The notes under the pieces were generated by a model that was given only the letters and a program-made list of their open reading frames with translations, was not told where the DNA came from and made no database searches. Of a stretch of DNA of 64,000 nucleotides, positions 35,671 to 46,400 are shown piece by piece. The stretch covers positions 420,062-484,061 of the forward strand of contig NZ_JADOTT010000001.1 of the NCBI RefSeq assembly GCF_016817355.1. Direction: 5' to 3'. Position 1 is the stretch's first letter, and the number at the start of each line of letters is the position of its first letter. Source of the stretch: Maricaulis parjimensis (GTDB lineage Bacteria; Pseudomonadota; Alphaproteobacteria; Caulobacterales; Maricaulaceae). Both the position numbers and the translations under genes were made by a program.

Positions 35671-38346
35671 ATGGCCTCTCTCGACAGCTTTTCCTGTAAG
35701 CGCACCCTCACCGCTGCTGGTGAGACCTACACGTATTACGACCTGAAGGTCGCCGAAGAAAACGGCCTGGCCGGCGTATCCCGCCTGCCCGCCTCACTGA
35801 AGGTGCTGCTGGAAAACCTGCTGCGCTTTGAAGACGGCAAGACCGTTACCAAGGCGGATATCGAGGCGATGGCCGAATGGCTGACGACCCGCAAGTCGAC
35901 CCACGAGATTGCCTATCGTCCGGCCCGCGTGGTCATGCAGGACTTCACCGGTGTTCCCGCCGTGGTCGACCTGGCCGCCATGCGCGATGCCGCCGGCAAG
36001 CTGGGCGCCGACCCGCAGCGCATCAACCCGCAAGTCCCCGTCGATCTGGTCATCGACCACTCGGTCATGGTGGATAATTTCGGCCAGGCCGACAGCTTCG
36101 CGAAAAACGTCGAGCGCGAATACGAGCGTAATGGCGAGCGCTACAAGTTCCTGAAATGGGGCGCCAAGGCGTTTGACAATTTCCGCGTGGTCCCGCCGGG
36201 CACGGGCATCATCCACCAGGTGAACCTGGAAAACCTGGCCCAGGCCGTCTGGACCAAGGACGAAGACGGCGAGACCGTCGCCTATCCGGATACCTGCGTC
36301 GGCACCGACAGCCACACCACCATGATCAACGGCATGGCCGTTCTGGGCTGGGGTGTCGGCGGTATCGAAGCCGAAGCGGCCATGCTGGGCCAGCCGGTCT
36401 CCATGCTGATCCCGGAAGTCATCGGTTTCGAACTGACCGGCAAAATGCCGGAAGGCGCGACGGCCACGGACCTGGTCCTGAAAGTCGTGGAAATGCTCCG
36501 CAAAAAGGGCGTGGTCGGCAAATTCGTCGAATTCTACGGCGAAGGCCTGGATCACCTCTCGCTGGAAGACGAAGCCACGATCGCCAACATGGCGCCGGAA
36601 TACGGCGCGACCTGCGGCTTCTTCCCGGTCGACAATGAGACCCTGGCCTTCCTGCGCGCCACCGGCCGTGACGACAAGCGCGTCGCCCTGGTCGAAGCCT
36701 ATTCCAAGGCTCAGGGCATGTTCCGCCCGGACTACACCGAAGCCCCGGTCTTCACCGACACGCTCCACCTGGACATGGCGACGATCGAACCGGCCGTGTC
36801 CGGTCCCAAGCGTCCGCAGGACTGGATCGAACTGTCCAAGGCCGCCGAAGGCTTTGCCAAGACGATGGCCGACGAATACGGCAAGGGTGACGAGCTCGAC
36901 AAATCCGCGCCGGTCGCCGGTGAAGACTACGACTTCACCAATGGCAATGTCGCGATCGCTGCGATCACCTCGTGCACCAACACGTCCAACCCGTCCGTGA
37001 TGCTGGGCGCCGGCCTGGTGGCCCGCAATGCCCGCGCCAAGGGCCTGACCACCAAGCCGTGGGTGAAAACCTCCCTGGCCCCGGGCTCCCAGGTTGTCAC
37101 CGACTATCTGGAGAAAGCCGGTCTGCAGGACGATCTCGATGCGATGGGCTTTGACCTGGTCGGTTATGGCTGCACCACCTGTATCGGTAATTCCGGTCCG
37201 CTGCCGCCCGCGATCTCCAAAACGATCAATGACAATGACCTGGTCGCGACCTCCGTCCTGTCGGGCAACCGCAATTTCGAAGGCCGGATTTCGCCGGACG
37301 TTCGGGCCAACTATCTGGCCTCGCCGCCGCTCGTTGTGGCCTATGCCATTGCCGGTTCGCTGAAGGTCAATTTGACAACCGACCCGCTCGGCCAGGACCA
37401 GGACGGCAATGACGTCTATCTGAAAGACATCTGGCCGACCTCGGCGGAAGTCGCTGATGTGGTGCGCTCTGCCGTCACGCCGGACATGTTCGCCAAACGC
37501 TATGCCGACGTGTTCAAGGGCGATGAAGCCTGGCGCGACATCGAGGTCTCCGGTGGTCTGACCTATGCCTGGGATCACACCTCCACCTATGTCCAGAACC
37601 CGCCCTATTTCGAAGGCATGACGATGGATCCGGAAAGCCCGGGCGACATTGTCGGCGCCAAGATCATGGGCCTGTTCGGCGACTCGATCACGACCGACCA
37701 CATTTCCCCGGCCGGTTCGATCAAGGCCGACAGCCCGGCAGGCCGTTACCTGCAGGAGCGCCAGGTTCCGGTGCTGGAATTCAACTCCTACGGTTCGCGC
37801 CGCGGCAATCACGAAGTCATGATGCGCGGCACGTTTGCCAATATCCGCATCAAGAACAAGATGCTGGACGGTGTCGAAGGCGGTTACACGCTGAAGAATG
37901 GCGAGCAGGTCGACATTTATGACGCCTGCATGGCCTACCAGGCCGAAGGCACGCCGCTGGTCGTGTTCGGCGGCAAGGAATACGGCACGGGCTCCTCGCG
38001 TGACTGGGCCGCCAAGGGCACCCGTCTGCTGGGTGTGAAGGCCGTCATCGCTGAGAGCTTTGAGCGGATCCACCGCTCCAACCTGATCGGCATGGGCGTC
38101 CTGCCGCTGCAATTCGCCGAAGGCGAGAGCTGGGAAGCCCTGGGCATGACCGGTGATGAAATGGTCACGATCAAGGGCGTGGAAAGCCTGACGCCGCGTC
38201 AGACCATGACGGTCGAAATCGGCTTTGCCGACGGTACGATCAAAACCGCCAACGTCATCGCCCGCATCGATACGGAGAACGAGCTGGAATACTTCCGCAA
38301 TGGCGGCATCCTGCACTACGTTCTGCGCAATCTGGCCCGCGACTAG
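35671..38346 (+). CDS. acnA: Aconitate hydratase A
   Basis: The 891-residue enzyme that isomerises citrate to isocitrate in the TCA cycle. The iron-sulfur cluster cysteines are Cys435 (SCTNTSNPS), Cys501 and Cys504 ([11 protein letters not shown]). [18 protein letters not shown] near 90-107 and the C-terminal swivel domain [16 protein letters not shown] to [16 protein letters not shown] are intact. The ATG at 35671 follows GAGGACGACGCAT. It is divergent from the ccmA gene and monocistronic with a hairpin behind it. Confidence 0.97.
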   Translation: MASLDSFSCKRTLTAAGETYTYYDLKVAEENGLAGVSRLPASLKVLLENLLRFEDGKTVTKADIEAMAEWLTTRKSTHEIAYRPARVVMQDFTGVPAVVDLAAMRDAAGKLGADPQRINPQVPVDLVIDHSVMVDNFGQADSFAKNVEREYERNGERYKFLKWGAKAFDNFRVVPPGTGIIHQVNLENLAQAVWTKDEDGETVAYPDTCVGTDSHTTMINGMAVLGWGVGGIEAEAAMLGQPVSMLIPEVIGFELTGKMPEGATATDLVLKVVEMLRKKGVVGKFVEFYGEGLDHLSLEDEATIANMAPEYGATCGFFPVDNETLAFLRATGRDDKRVALVEAYSKAQGMFRPDYTEAPVFTDTLHLDMATIEPAVSGPKRPQDWIELSKAAEGFAKTMADEYGKGDELDKSAPVAGEDYDFTNGNVAIAAITSCTNTSNPSVMLGAGLVARNARAKGLTTKPWVKTSLAPGSQVVTDYLEKAGLQDDLDAMGFDLVGYGCTTCIGNSGPLPPAISKTINDNDLVATSVLSGNRNFEGRISPDVRANYLASPPLVVAYAIAGSLKVNLTTDPLGQDQDGNDVYLKDIWPTSAEVADVVRSAVTPDMFAKRYADVFKGDEAWRDIEVSGGLTYAWDHTSTYVQNPPYFEGMTMDPESPGDIVGAKIMGLFGDSITTDHISPAGSIKADSPAGRYLQERQVPVLEFNSYGSRRGNHEVMMRGTFANIRIKNKMLDGVEGGYTLKNGEQVDIYDACMAYQAEGTPLVVFGGKEYGTGSSRDWAAKGTRLLGVKAVIAESFERIHRSNLIGMGVLPLQFAEGESWEALGMTGDEMVTIKGVESLTPRQTMTVEIGFADGTIKTANVIARIDTENELEYFRNGGILHYVLRNLARD

Positions 38347-38364
38347 GCGCGCCCGACACGGATT

Positions 38365-38393
38365 TCCGCCTCCCTCGCACCGGGGGAGGCGGA
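38365..38393 (+). terminator. Stem-loop after acnA
   Basis: A 10-bp perfect stem (TCCGCCTCCC / GGGAGGCGGA) around a 9-base loop. No T run follows, so it may stabilise the 3' end or work with Rho rather than as a classical terminator. Confidence 0.5.
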
Positions 38394-38461
38394 GGCCCGT
38401 CATCCGCCTGTCACAGCCAAGTGATTGGCACGGACCGCATTGGCTGGTTATCTAGTCCGCC

Positions 38462-39235
38462 ATGCGATCTGTTTTGTTCCTGTTCCTGAGCCTTTTCCTG
38501 GTTGGCCCGGCCTTCGCCGGTCCGCCCCTCGAGGCGTCGGCAGGACTCGATACATCTGAAGACTGCTGGTCCGAACGTCCTGTTCTTGTGGAGCTGTTCA
38601 CCAGCCAGGGCTGCCCGCTCTGCCCCCAGGCCAACCGCTACCTCGGCCAGCTGGACCGGCATGAGAATGTCTTCACTCTCGCCTTCGCCGTGTCCTACTG
38701 GGACATGTATGGCTGGACCGACACCTATGCCCGCCCGGAATATGTCCAGCGCCAGCGGATGTATCTGCCCAATCTGGGTGTCGCCCGTCTCTACACGCCG
38801 CAATTCGTGGTCGATGGTGTCCAGGACGCCCCCGGCTGGAATGAGGAGATGGTGTCGGACGCGGTGGAAGACCGCCTGTGCGGCATGCCGGAAAGCCCGA
38901 TCATCACGATCGAGGACGGCCCGTTTGGCGCCTACACCATCACGCTGAATGGCGAGGCCCCCGAGGAAGAGCTGGATATCTGGCTGGTCGCCTATGCGCC
39001 CGGCTGGGCCATGGTGGAAGTTGGGGCCGGCGAGAATGAAGGCCTCGACATGCCCCATTACAACATGGTCAAAAGCCTGACCTATCTGGGCTCATGGTCA
39101 GGCGGTGAGACGGTCTTCATGGGCGAGAGCTATCGCCGCTATGGCACCGTTGCGATCGCCCAGGGCGCCGGCGGCGGCCCGATCTACGGTTTCGCCTATG
39201 CCGAACCGGAAGACATGGACGAGCGGCAGCACTAG
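38462..39235 (+). CDS. Secreted DUF1223 (thioredoxin-like) protein
   Basis: A 257-residue exported protein (SVLFLFLSLFLVGPAFA signal). The thioredoxin-like core begins PVLVELFTSQGCPLCPQANRYL with CPLC (Cys51, Cys54), followed by the DUF1223 marks AFAVSYWDMYGWTDTYA, YTPQFVVDG and the C-terminal Ig-like half. The family is related to DsbA-type folds but its function is unproven. It follows acnA by 115 bases on the same strand and converges on regA. Confidence 0.82.
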   Translation: MRSVLFLFLSLFLVGPAFAGPPLEASAGLDTSEDCWSERPVLVELFTSQGCPLCPQANRYLGQLDRHENVFTLAFAVSYWDMYGWTDTYARPEYVQRQRMYLPNLGVARLYTPQFVVDGVQDAPGWNEEMVSDAVEDRLCGMPESPIITIEDGPFGAYTITLNGEAPEEELDIWLVAYAPGWAMVEVGAGENEGLDMPHYNMVKSLTYLGSWSGGETVFMGESYRRYGTVAIAQGAGGGPIYGFAYAEPEDMDERQH

Positions 39236-39254
39236 GCGGCCGCACACAACGCCC

Positions 39255-39824
39255 CTAGCGCGGTGCGCGCTTGGCCAGGATCCGCTGCAGCGTCCGCCGG
39301 TGCATGTTCAGACGGCGGGCGGTTTCCGAGACATTGTGGTCACACAGTTCGAAGACGCGCTGGATATGTTCCCAGCGGACACGATCGGCAGACATCGGAT
39401 TGTCTGGCGGTTCCGGCTTGTCTTCGGGATGGGCGAGCAGCGCCTTGACGATGTCATCGGCATCCGCCGGCTTGGACAGATAATCGACGGCACCCGCTTT
39501 CACGGCAGCCACGGCGGTCGCGATATTGCCATAACCGGTCAGCATGACGACGCGGCAATCGGCGCGGGCGGCGTGCAGCGCCTTGACCACTTCCAGACCA
39601 TCCCCGTCCTGCAGGCGCAGATCCAGCACGGCAAAGGCCGGCGGGTTGGCCTTGGCGACTTCCTTGGCCTCATCCACCGACCCCACGGCCGACACGATGA
39701 AACCACGGCCGGTCATGGCACGGCCCAGCCGCGTCCGGAACGGGGCGTCATCGTCCAGGATGAGCAGGGATTTATCTTCGGGAAGCTCGTATTCGATCTC
39801 GCTCACGCCGGTTTCCTCATGCAT
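39255..39824 (-). CDS. regA: Redox response regulator RegA/ActR/PrrA
   Basis: A 189-residue response regulator. The receiver domain has the acidic triad DDD at 24-26, the phospho-accepting Asp68 (VLDLRL), Thr96 and Lys118. A short proline-rich linker precedes a Fis-type helix-turn-helix (ELCDHNVSETARRLNMHRRTLQRIL) that is nearly invariant in RegA proteins. RegA controls respiratory, photosynthetic, nitrogen and carbon-fixation genes according to redox state. It starts 23 bases after the regB stop, so kinase and regulator are co-transcribed. Confidence 0.95.
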   Translation of the reverse strand: MHEETGVSEIEYELPEDKSLLILDDDAPFRTRLGRAMTGRGFIVSAVGSVDEAKEVAKANPPAFAVLDLRLQDGDGLEVVKALHAARADCRVVMLTGYGNIATAVAAVKAGAVDYLSKPADADDIVKALLAHPEDKPEPPDNPMSADRVRWEHIQRVFELCDHNVSETARRLNMHRRTLQRILAKRAPR

Positions 39825-39847
39825 GCAATCGTCTGTCTTATCCGTAT

Positions 39848-41170
39848 CTAGCCCAAGGCCGGGCCTGCCTCCACCTGTTTGCGCGGCCAGCGCAGGGTGA
39901 CCACAGCACCCCCGCCCTGACCGGCATTGGAGAAACGCACCACGCCGCCGGAATTCTCGATCATGGTCTTGGCGATGAATACGCCCAGACCCAGCCCGCC
40001 CTGCCCCGGCGTGCCCGAACGGGTGGTGACATAGGGCTCGCCGATCTTGGCGAGGATGTCCGGTGAGAATCCTGGCCCGTCATCGCTGACGCGGATATAG
40101 ACATGACCCGGATCCCAGCGCCCCTCAATGGTGACGCGGGTCTCCGCGAAATCGACCGCATTCTCGATGAAATTGCCGATCCCGTAGATCATTTCCGGCA
40201 TGCGGCGCAGGACGGGGGCGGCCTCACGGTCTTCATCGGCCAGTTTCACATCGATCTGGGGGCCCAGACCGCGCAGCGGAGCGGCCGCCTCTTCCAGGGC
40301 TGCCATCAGCTCAACCCGGTCATGCCGCAAATCCGTGACCGACTGGACATCGCCCAGGCGTTTGAGAATGTCCCGGCAGCGGCGCGCCTGTGTCACCATC
40401 AGCTCGGCATCCTCGCGCAGAAGCTCATTATCCTTGAGGTCGCGCTGCATTTCCTTGGCGGTCAGCTGGATGGTCGCCAGGGGCGTGCCCAGCTCGTGGG
40501 CGGCAGCCGCAGCCAGTGTGCCCATGGCCGACAGGCGCTGCTCGCGCGACAGCACGCTCTGGGTCGCGGCAAGGGCCGTGGCCATGCGCTTGCCCTCCTG
40601 GCTGACCCGGCGCGAATAGACGGCGGTGAAGGCGACAGCAACGATGATGGCGACCCACAAACCCAGTACATAGACGATGGGCAGTTCAAGCGGCTGACCC
40701 TCGAACCAGGGCAGGGGCAGGCTCCACAGCCACATGGCCCCGGTTCCGGCCATCCCGATCAGCCCGACCCCCAGCGACCAGCGCGGCGGCAAGGCGGCCA
40801 CGGCGATCGTTACGGGCGCAGCCAGCATCACCACGAAGGGGTTCTGGAGCCCGCCCGTCAGCATGAGCAGGGCGCAAAGCTGGGCAACATCGAAAGCCAG
40901 CTGGGCCGCCGCCTCCCAATCGCTGGCAAAGCGCTGCGGCGAGATCGCCAGGGTCAACCAGGCATTGATCCAGGCCGAGGTCAGGATGATGCCGAGACAG
41001 AAGCCCAGCGGGAGTTCGAAGCCGACAACATAGTGGACGGCCAGCACGGTCAACGTCTGTCCGGCCACAGCCAGCCAGCGCAACATGACCAGGGTCCGGA
41101 CGCGCAATCGCCCGAACACCGGGGTCAGTTGGGCATCACCGCCATAGGGGTCCCAGTCCGCATCCCGCAT
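39848..41170 (-). CDS. regB: Redox sensor histidine kinase RegB/ActS/PrrB
   Basis: A 440-residue membrane kinase with about six helices (25-185). The quinone-binding heptapeptide GGLQNPF is at 106-112. His225 in AAAHELGTPLATI is the phosphorylation site, and Cys265 in QARRCRDIL lies where RegB has its redox-active cysteine. The catalytic domain shows the N box NFIENAVDFA and DDGPGF. The ATG at 41170 follows GGGAGAGGCGA; the open frame further upstream overlaps the senC promoter and is not homologous. It is divergent from senC across 153 bases. Confidence 0.95.
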   Translation of the reverse strand: MRDADWDPYGGDAQLTPVFGRLRVRTLVMLRWLAVAGQTLTVLAVHYVVGFELPLGFCLGIILTSAWINAWLTLAISPQRFASDWEAAAQLAFDVAQLCALLMLTGGLQNPFVVMLAAPVTIAVAALPPRWSLGVGLIGMAGTGAMWLWSLPLPWFEGQPLELPIVYVLGLWVAIIVAVAFTAVYSRRVSQEGKRMATALAATQSVLSREQRLSAMGTLAAAAAHELGTPLATIQLTAKEMQRDLKDNELLREDAELMVTQARRCRDILKRLGDVQSVTDLRHDRVELMAALEEAAAPLRGLGPQIDVKLADEDREAAPVLRRMPEMIYGIGNFIENAVDFAETRVTIEGRWDPGHVYIRVSDDGPGFSPDILAKIGEPYVTTRSGTPGQGGLGLGVFIAKTMIENSGGVVRFSNAGQGGGAVVTLRWPRKQVEAGPALG

Positions 41171-41323
41171 TCGCCTCTCCCTCTCGCCCCAATCCTGCAC
41201 AGCGCCCCGGCATGGACAGAACGGCTCTGCAGGCCTAGTTTCGCACCCGCAGCATGGACTGCCCGGATCCGATGAGCGGCAATTGGCAAAGCCGTCCGGA
41301 CCCGGATGTTCGATGGAGACCTT

Positions 41324-41965
41324 ATGCCGCGTTGGCTCATCTGGCTTCTGATTGTCGCACCTTCCGTGATGATCATCACTTTCCTGACCCTCATGCTGAG
41401 TGATCAGGGCGGTCAGACGGTCGAGCGCCGGGCCGCTGTGCGGACCAGTGGCGAGGCCGCCATCGGAGGCCCTTTCACCCTGGTCGACCAGACCGGTGCC
41501 ACCGTCACGGACGAGACCTATCGCGGCAAGGCCATGCTGATCTATTTCGGCTACACCTATTGCCCGGATGTCTGCCCCTTCTCGCTGCAGATCATGGCCG
41601 CCGCGCTGGACCAGATGAGCGAAGAGGAACGGGCTCAGATCCAGCCCATCCTGATCACGGTCGACCCGGAGCGCGATACGCCGGAACACCTGGCCCAATA
41701 TGTGGCCTCCCCGGCCTTTCCCGACGGTTTGATCGGTCTCACCGGCACGCCGGAACAGATCGCAGCGGTCGCCCGGGAATACCGGATTGTCTATCAGCGC
41801 GCCGAAACCGAGACGGCGAGCGATTATCTGATGGACCATTCGTCCATCGTCTATCTGATGGATTCACAAGGCGAATTCGTCGACATCTTCACGCACGGCA
41901 CGGATCCGCAAGCCATGGCGGGCCGGCTGCAAGACTTCCTTGAGGAAAACAGCGCACCCTCGTGA
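41324..41965 (+). CDS. senC: SCO1/SenC copper chaperone
   Basis: A 213-residue protein with one N-terminal membrane helix (WLIWLLIVAPSVMIITFLTLML). The copper site is CPDVCP (Cys80, Cys84) and His172 in LMDHSS. It delivers copper to the CuA centre of cytochrome c oxidase and supports the RegB signal. The ATG at 41324 follows GGAGACCTT; the earlier ATG at 41306 lacks a ribosome site. The divergent senC-regB arrangement is the classical one for the RegBA locus. Confidence 0.93.
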   Translation: MPRWLIWLLIVAPSVMIITFLTLMLSDQGGQTVERRAAVRTSGEAAIGGPFTLVDQTGATVTDETYRGKAMLIYFGYTYCPDVCPFSLQIMAAALDQMSEEERAQIQPILITVDPERDTPEHLAQYVASPAFPDGLIGLTGTPEQIAAVAREYRIVYQRAETETASDYLMDHSSIVYLMDSQGEFVDIFTHGTDPQAMAGRLQDFLEENSAPS

Positions 41966-42015
41966 ACCCAACTGGGCCAGGCCGCGCGTTCTGCGACCGG
42001 TCCCTAGGAGACGTC

Positions 42016-43281
42016 ATGCTGTACTCCATTTATGAGTTTAATCGCATCGCGATGACCCCCTGGCGGGCCGCCGCCAATGCCACGCGCTCATCCCTGCGCG
42101 CGCCCTGGAATCCGATGGGCGATACGGTCGCCGGACGCACCATGGCCGCTGCCGCCGAATTGTTCGAAAGCGTCACCCGCCGCTATGCCAAGCCGGACTG
42201 GATGCTGGAGCATACCGAGATCAACGGGAAATGCGTCGGCGTCACCGACACGATCGTCTGGTCAAAGCCCTGGTGCAATCTGATCCATTTCGAGCGCGAT
42301 CACGACGCGCTGCTGGCTGCCCGCAAATCCAAGAAGGCGGATCCCAAAGTCCTCTTCGTCGCGCCCATGTCCGGCCACTATGCCACCCTGCTGCGCGGCA
42401 CGGTCGAGGCCTTCCTGCCGGATCACGAAGTCTACATCACCGACTGGGCCGATGCGCGCATGGTACCGATCCATGAAGGCCGGTTCGACCTGGATGATTA
42501 CGCCGCCTATGTGCGCGAAATGATCACGCTGCTTGGCCCGGACGTACATGTCGTGGCGGTCTGCCAGCCGGGACCGCCCACTCTGGGCGCCATCGCGCTG
42601 ATGGCCGAGGACAAGGACCCGGCCCGCCCGGCATCCATGACTTTCATGGGCTCGCCGATCGATACCCGCCTGTCCCCGACCGTGCCGAACAAGCTGTCCG
42701 AGGAAAAACCCTTCGACTGGTTTGCCAATAATCTCATCCACACGGTTCCAGGCCCCAATCCGGGCGCCTTCCGCCGCGTCTATCCGGGCTTCCTGCAACT
42801 GGCCGGCTTCATGAACATGAATCTGGACCGGCACGTGGATGCCCACTGGAATTTCTTCAACCACCTCGTCGAGGGCGATGGTGACAGTGCTGAAAAGCAC
42901 CGCACCTTCTATGACGAATACCTCGCGGTGATGGACCTGTCCGAGGAATTCTACCTGCAGACCATCACCGACGTGTTCCAGGAGCACAAGCTGGCGCGCG
43001 GTGAGCAGGAACATCACGGCCGCAAGGTCGACCCGTCTGCCATCGAGGACATCGCCCTGCTCACTGTTGAAGGCGAGAATGACGATATCTCCGGCATCGG
43101 CCAGACCCAGGCGGCCCACACGCTGTGTGCCAACCTGCCGGACAGCCTGCAGCAGGACTGGATTCAGCCGGAGGTCGGCCATTACGGCGTCTTCAACGGC
43201 CGCCGTTTCAACGAGCACATCGCGCCCATGATGAAAACTTTCATGCGCGAGAAAGGTGCGGCGGCGCTGAAAGCCCGCTGA
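42016..43281 (+). CDS. phaZ: Intracellular polyhydroxyalkanoate depolymerase
   Basis: A 421-residue enzyme that breaks down stored PHB granules. It has the intracellular PhaZ fold: MLYSIYEFNRIAMTPWR at the start and FVAPMSGHYATLLRG in the N-terminal half. The nucleophile is a cysteine in VAVCQPGPP (Cys183) rather than a lipase-box serine, typical of this class. The C-terminal EVGHYGVFNGRRF gives the catalytic histidine. AGGAGACGTC precedes the ATG. It lies 50 bases after senC on the same strand and may be read through from it. Confidence 0.92.
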   Translation: MLYSIYEFNRIAMTPWRAAANATRSSLRAPWNPMGDTVAGRTMAAAAELFESVTRRYAKPDWMLEHTEINGKCVGVTDTIVWSKPWCNLIHFERDHDALLAARKSKKADPKVLFVAPMSGHYATLLRGTVEAFLPDHEVYITDWADARMVPIHEGRFDLDDYAAYVREMITLLGPDVHVVAVCQPGPPTLGAIALMAEDKDPARPASMTFMGSPIDTRLSPTVPNKLSEEKPFDWFANNLIHTVPGPNPGAFRRVYPGFLQLAGFMNMNLDRHVDAHWNFFNHLVEGDGDSAEKHRTFYDEYLAVMDLSEEFYLQTITDVFQEHKLARGEQEHHGRKVDPSAIEDIALLTVEGENDDISGIGQTQAAHTLCANLPDSLQQDWIQPEVGHYGVFNGRRFNEHIAPMMKTFMREKGAAALKAR

Positions 43282-43353
43282 TCGCGCCTTCCGTCCAGGC
43301 CATTCGACCCGGATTTCCGGGCATTCACCGCTTTTGAAGCCGTTCGGCGCGAT
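43281..43353 (+). repeat. Nested inverted repeats after phaZ
   Basis: An 8-base pair of arms (ATCGCGCC at 43281 and GGCGCGAT at 43346) encloses a tight stem CCCGGA-TT-TCCGGG at 43308-43321. The outer arm begins at the last base of the phaZ stop. It may form a 3' structure that ends the phaZ message; there is no T run. Confidence 0.3.
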
Positions 43354-43439
43354 GTCTCAACGGCTCATCTCTGGCGCGTAGAATCCACCATTACAATCCC
43401 ATTACCGTTGTCCTTTTGGTAGGTTAATGGGAGGGGGCT

Positions 43440-46400
43440 TTGGACGCACCCATTGAAAAAGGGCGCCTGTTGCGCTCGACAATCCTGGCTGGTCTGACGG
43501 TTGTCAGCCTGTCAGGCGCACCGGTGTTTGCTCAGGACGCGGTACAGATTCCCGAGCAGGCCGAAGAGGAAGATGACGAGGACACGCGGGACCGGATCAC
43601 GGTCACCGGTTCGCGCATTCGCCGCGACGGGTTCAACAGCGAAATCCCGCTGGACGTCTTCACAGCCGATGATGCTGCGCTTCAGGGGACGGTCGATATT
43701 GCAGACTTCCTGCAATCGGCCACCGTGGCATCGGGTTCGCCGCAGGTGACTTCGGCCACCTCGTCGCAATTTGTCCAGAATGGGGGATCCGGCGTGGAAA
43801 CGCTCTCCCTGCGGGGTCTGGGCGCCAACCGGACGCTGGTCCTTCTGAATGGCCGCCGGGCCGGTCCGGCCGGCGTGCGCGGTGGGGTCTCGTCGTTCGA
43901 CCTGAACGTCATTCCGCTGGCCGCTATCGAGCGTGTGGAAGTGCTGAAGGACGGCGCCTCCTCGATCTACGGGTCGGACGCTGTGGCCGGTGTGGTCAAC
44001 ATCATCACGCGTGAAGAGACCGGCGGTACGATCGACGGTTTCATGTCCTTCCCGGAAGACGGCGCAGCGGAACAATTCCGCCTCAGCGCGTCCCATGGCT
44101 GGGAGTTCGAACGCGGCGGGTTCCGCGTCACGCTGGACGCCTTCCAGCAACGCGAACTGGCCCAGGGCGATCGCGACTATTTCAGCTGCGGTGAACCCTA
44201 TGTCTTCAATGATGACGGATCCCGCGCCGACCTGATCGACCCGCGCACGGGCTCTTTCGCCTGTGAAGACCTGCTTTGGGGCCATGTCTGGGTCTATGAC
44301 TATGCGCGCTTCTTCGGCGATGGCACGACCAATCTGCCGATCCAGCGTCCGCGCCTGATCCAGTACGACTATGATGGCTCACTGGCCGCCAATGGTCTGA
44401 CACCGATCGGCACCAGCCAGCCTAATCCGCTCTGGTTCTCGGCACCGACCGATGACTGGTTCCTGATCAATCCGCGCGTCGCCGAAGACCGCGCCCTGGC
44501 CAATTTCGACCACCCCTTCCAGGACCAGTCGACCATGGTGCCGGAGACGGAGCGCTACACCCTGTTCGCCAATGGTCATTACGACATCACGGACAGTATT
44601 GAACTGTATGGCGAGGCCCTACTGAACCGGCGGGAAACCTATGTGAACGCCTACCGCCAGTACTGGATCTACATGTACAACGGCGAGGACCTCTGGGGCG
44701 CCTATCCGGACCCGTTCGCGGCCGGCTGGGGCGGCATGAACGAGCTGTCCCCGACCCCGATCACGGACCATGCCGACAGTTCGGTCAGCGTCGACTACCA
44801 GCGCTTCGTCATCGGCCTGCAGGGCGACACCCTGTTCGGCCTCGACACCTGGAGCTGGGACATGGCCCTGCAATCCTCGCGCTCGGAAGGTGAGTACTGG
44901 AACCAGCGCATCTATGCCGATGCCATCTATGACCAGTACTACCGCTCGGCCTCCTGTGTCGGCTCCTTCACCTCGATCCGCGGCGCACCCTGTGTCGATG
45001 TCGACTGGCTCGACCCGGAACTCCTGCGCGGCAATGTTTCGGATGAAGTCGCCGAATACGCCTTTGGCGAAGAAACCGGTCTGACGGTCTATGAACAACT
45101 CTCCTTCGAGGCCGTCGCCAATGGTGAGCTGTTCGATCTGCCGGCCGGCCCGGTCGCCATGGCGTTGGGCATTCACTACCGTGAAGATTCCATCGATGAC
45201 ACGCCGGGTGAACTCACCCTGTCAGGCAATGTCTGGAACTCGTCGGTCGCCGGCATCACCGAGGGTTCGGACACGACCCAGGCCATGTTCGGGGAATTGA
45301 GCATTCCGGTGCTCAGCGGTTCGCGTTTTGCGGAATCCCTGGAGCTGACGGTTTCCGGCCGCTACACGGATGTTGACAGTTACGGATCTGGCGAGACCTA
45401 CAAGGTCGGCCTGAACTGGGCGCTCAATGATGTCGTCCGCTTCCGGGCCACGCATGGCACGTCCTTCCGGACCCCGGCCCTGTTCGAGCTCTACCTGTCC
45501 AACCAGACCAGCTTCCAGTCCCAGCGTGCGGTCGACCCGTGCGTCAACTGGGCGGGCAATCTGGCCGCCAACCTGATCTCTCAGCGTGTCGCCGACAACT
45601 GCGCTGCAGACGGGATTCCGGACAATCTGAGTGGGGCCGGTGCCAGCGCGACGATCATCACCGGGGGTGGCCTGGGCGTGCTGGAGGCTGAAACCTCCGA
45701 CGCGACCAATATCGGCATCGTTCTGACCCCGCGGAACATCAATTTCCGCCTGTCGATCGACTATTACGAGATCGAGGTGAATGACGAAGTGTCCCGCCTG
45801 GGTGCACAGGGCATTGTCGGCGGCTGCTACAGCTCGGACGACTTTGCCAATGAGCCCCTGTGTGACCTGTTCACACGGAACTCGCCGACAGACCCGGGAC
45901 CGTACCTGGTCAGCACGGTCCGCGACAGCTTCATCAACATCAACAGCCAGCGCAATACCGGCATCGATATCAATGCCGATTACCTGCACTCGTTCGATTT
46001 TGGTGACTTGTCCGTCAATCTGAGTGCCGCCTACCAGCTGGAAGACACGACCGACCTGCTGGGCGGTGTCATCCAGGACTTCAATGGTGAAGGCGGGGAG
46101 CCGAAACTGGTCGGCGACCTCAACTTCACCTTCACGCGCAATGACTGGACCGCCTTCTGGGGCATGCGTTACGTCGACCGGACCTCGAACCGCGACTCCT
46201 ATGGCAATGCGGCCCAGCTCTATGTCGGTGAGAACGTGAACTACAAGCTGTGGACGGAGAGCGTGGTCTACCACAATGTCTCCGTTCAGCGTGAGTTCGG
46301 CGCCTGGTCGGCCCGCTTCGGCGTGTCGAACCTGTTCGACGAGCATCCGCCGGCTGTCACCGGTATTTCTGGTGAATACAGCACGGTCGGCCGGTCGGCC

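Noticed and set aside
35794..38403. Very long open frame antisense to aconitase
   Set aside because: It follows from the strong codon bias of acnA in GC-rich DNA; the translation has no family features and the opposite strand is a complete aconitase.
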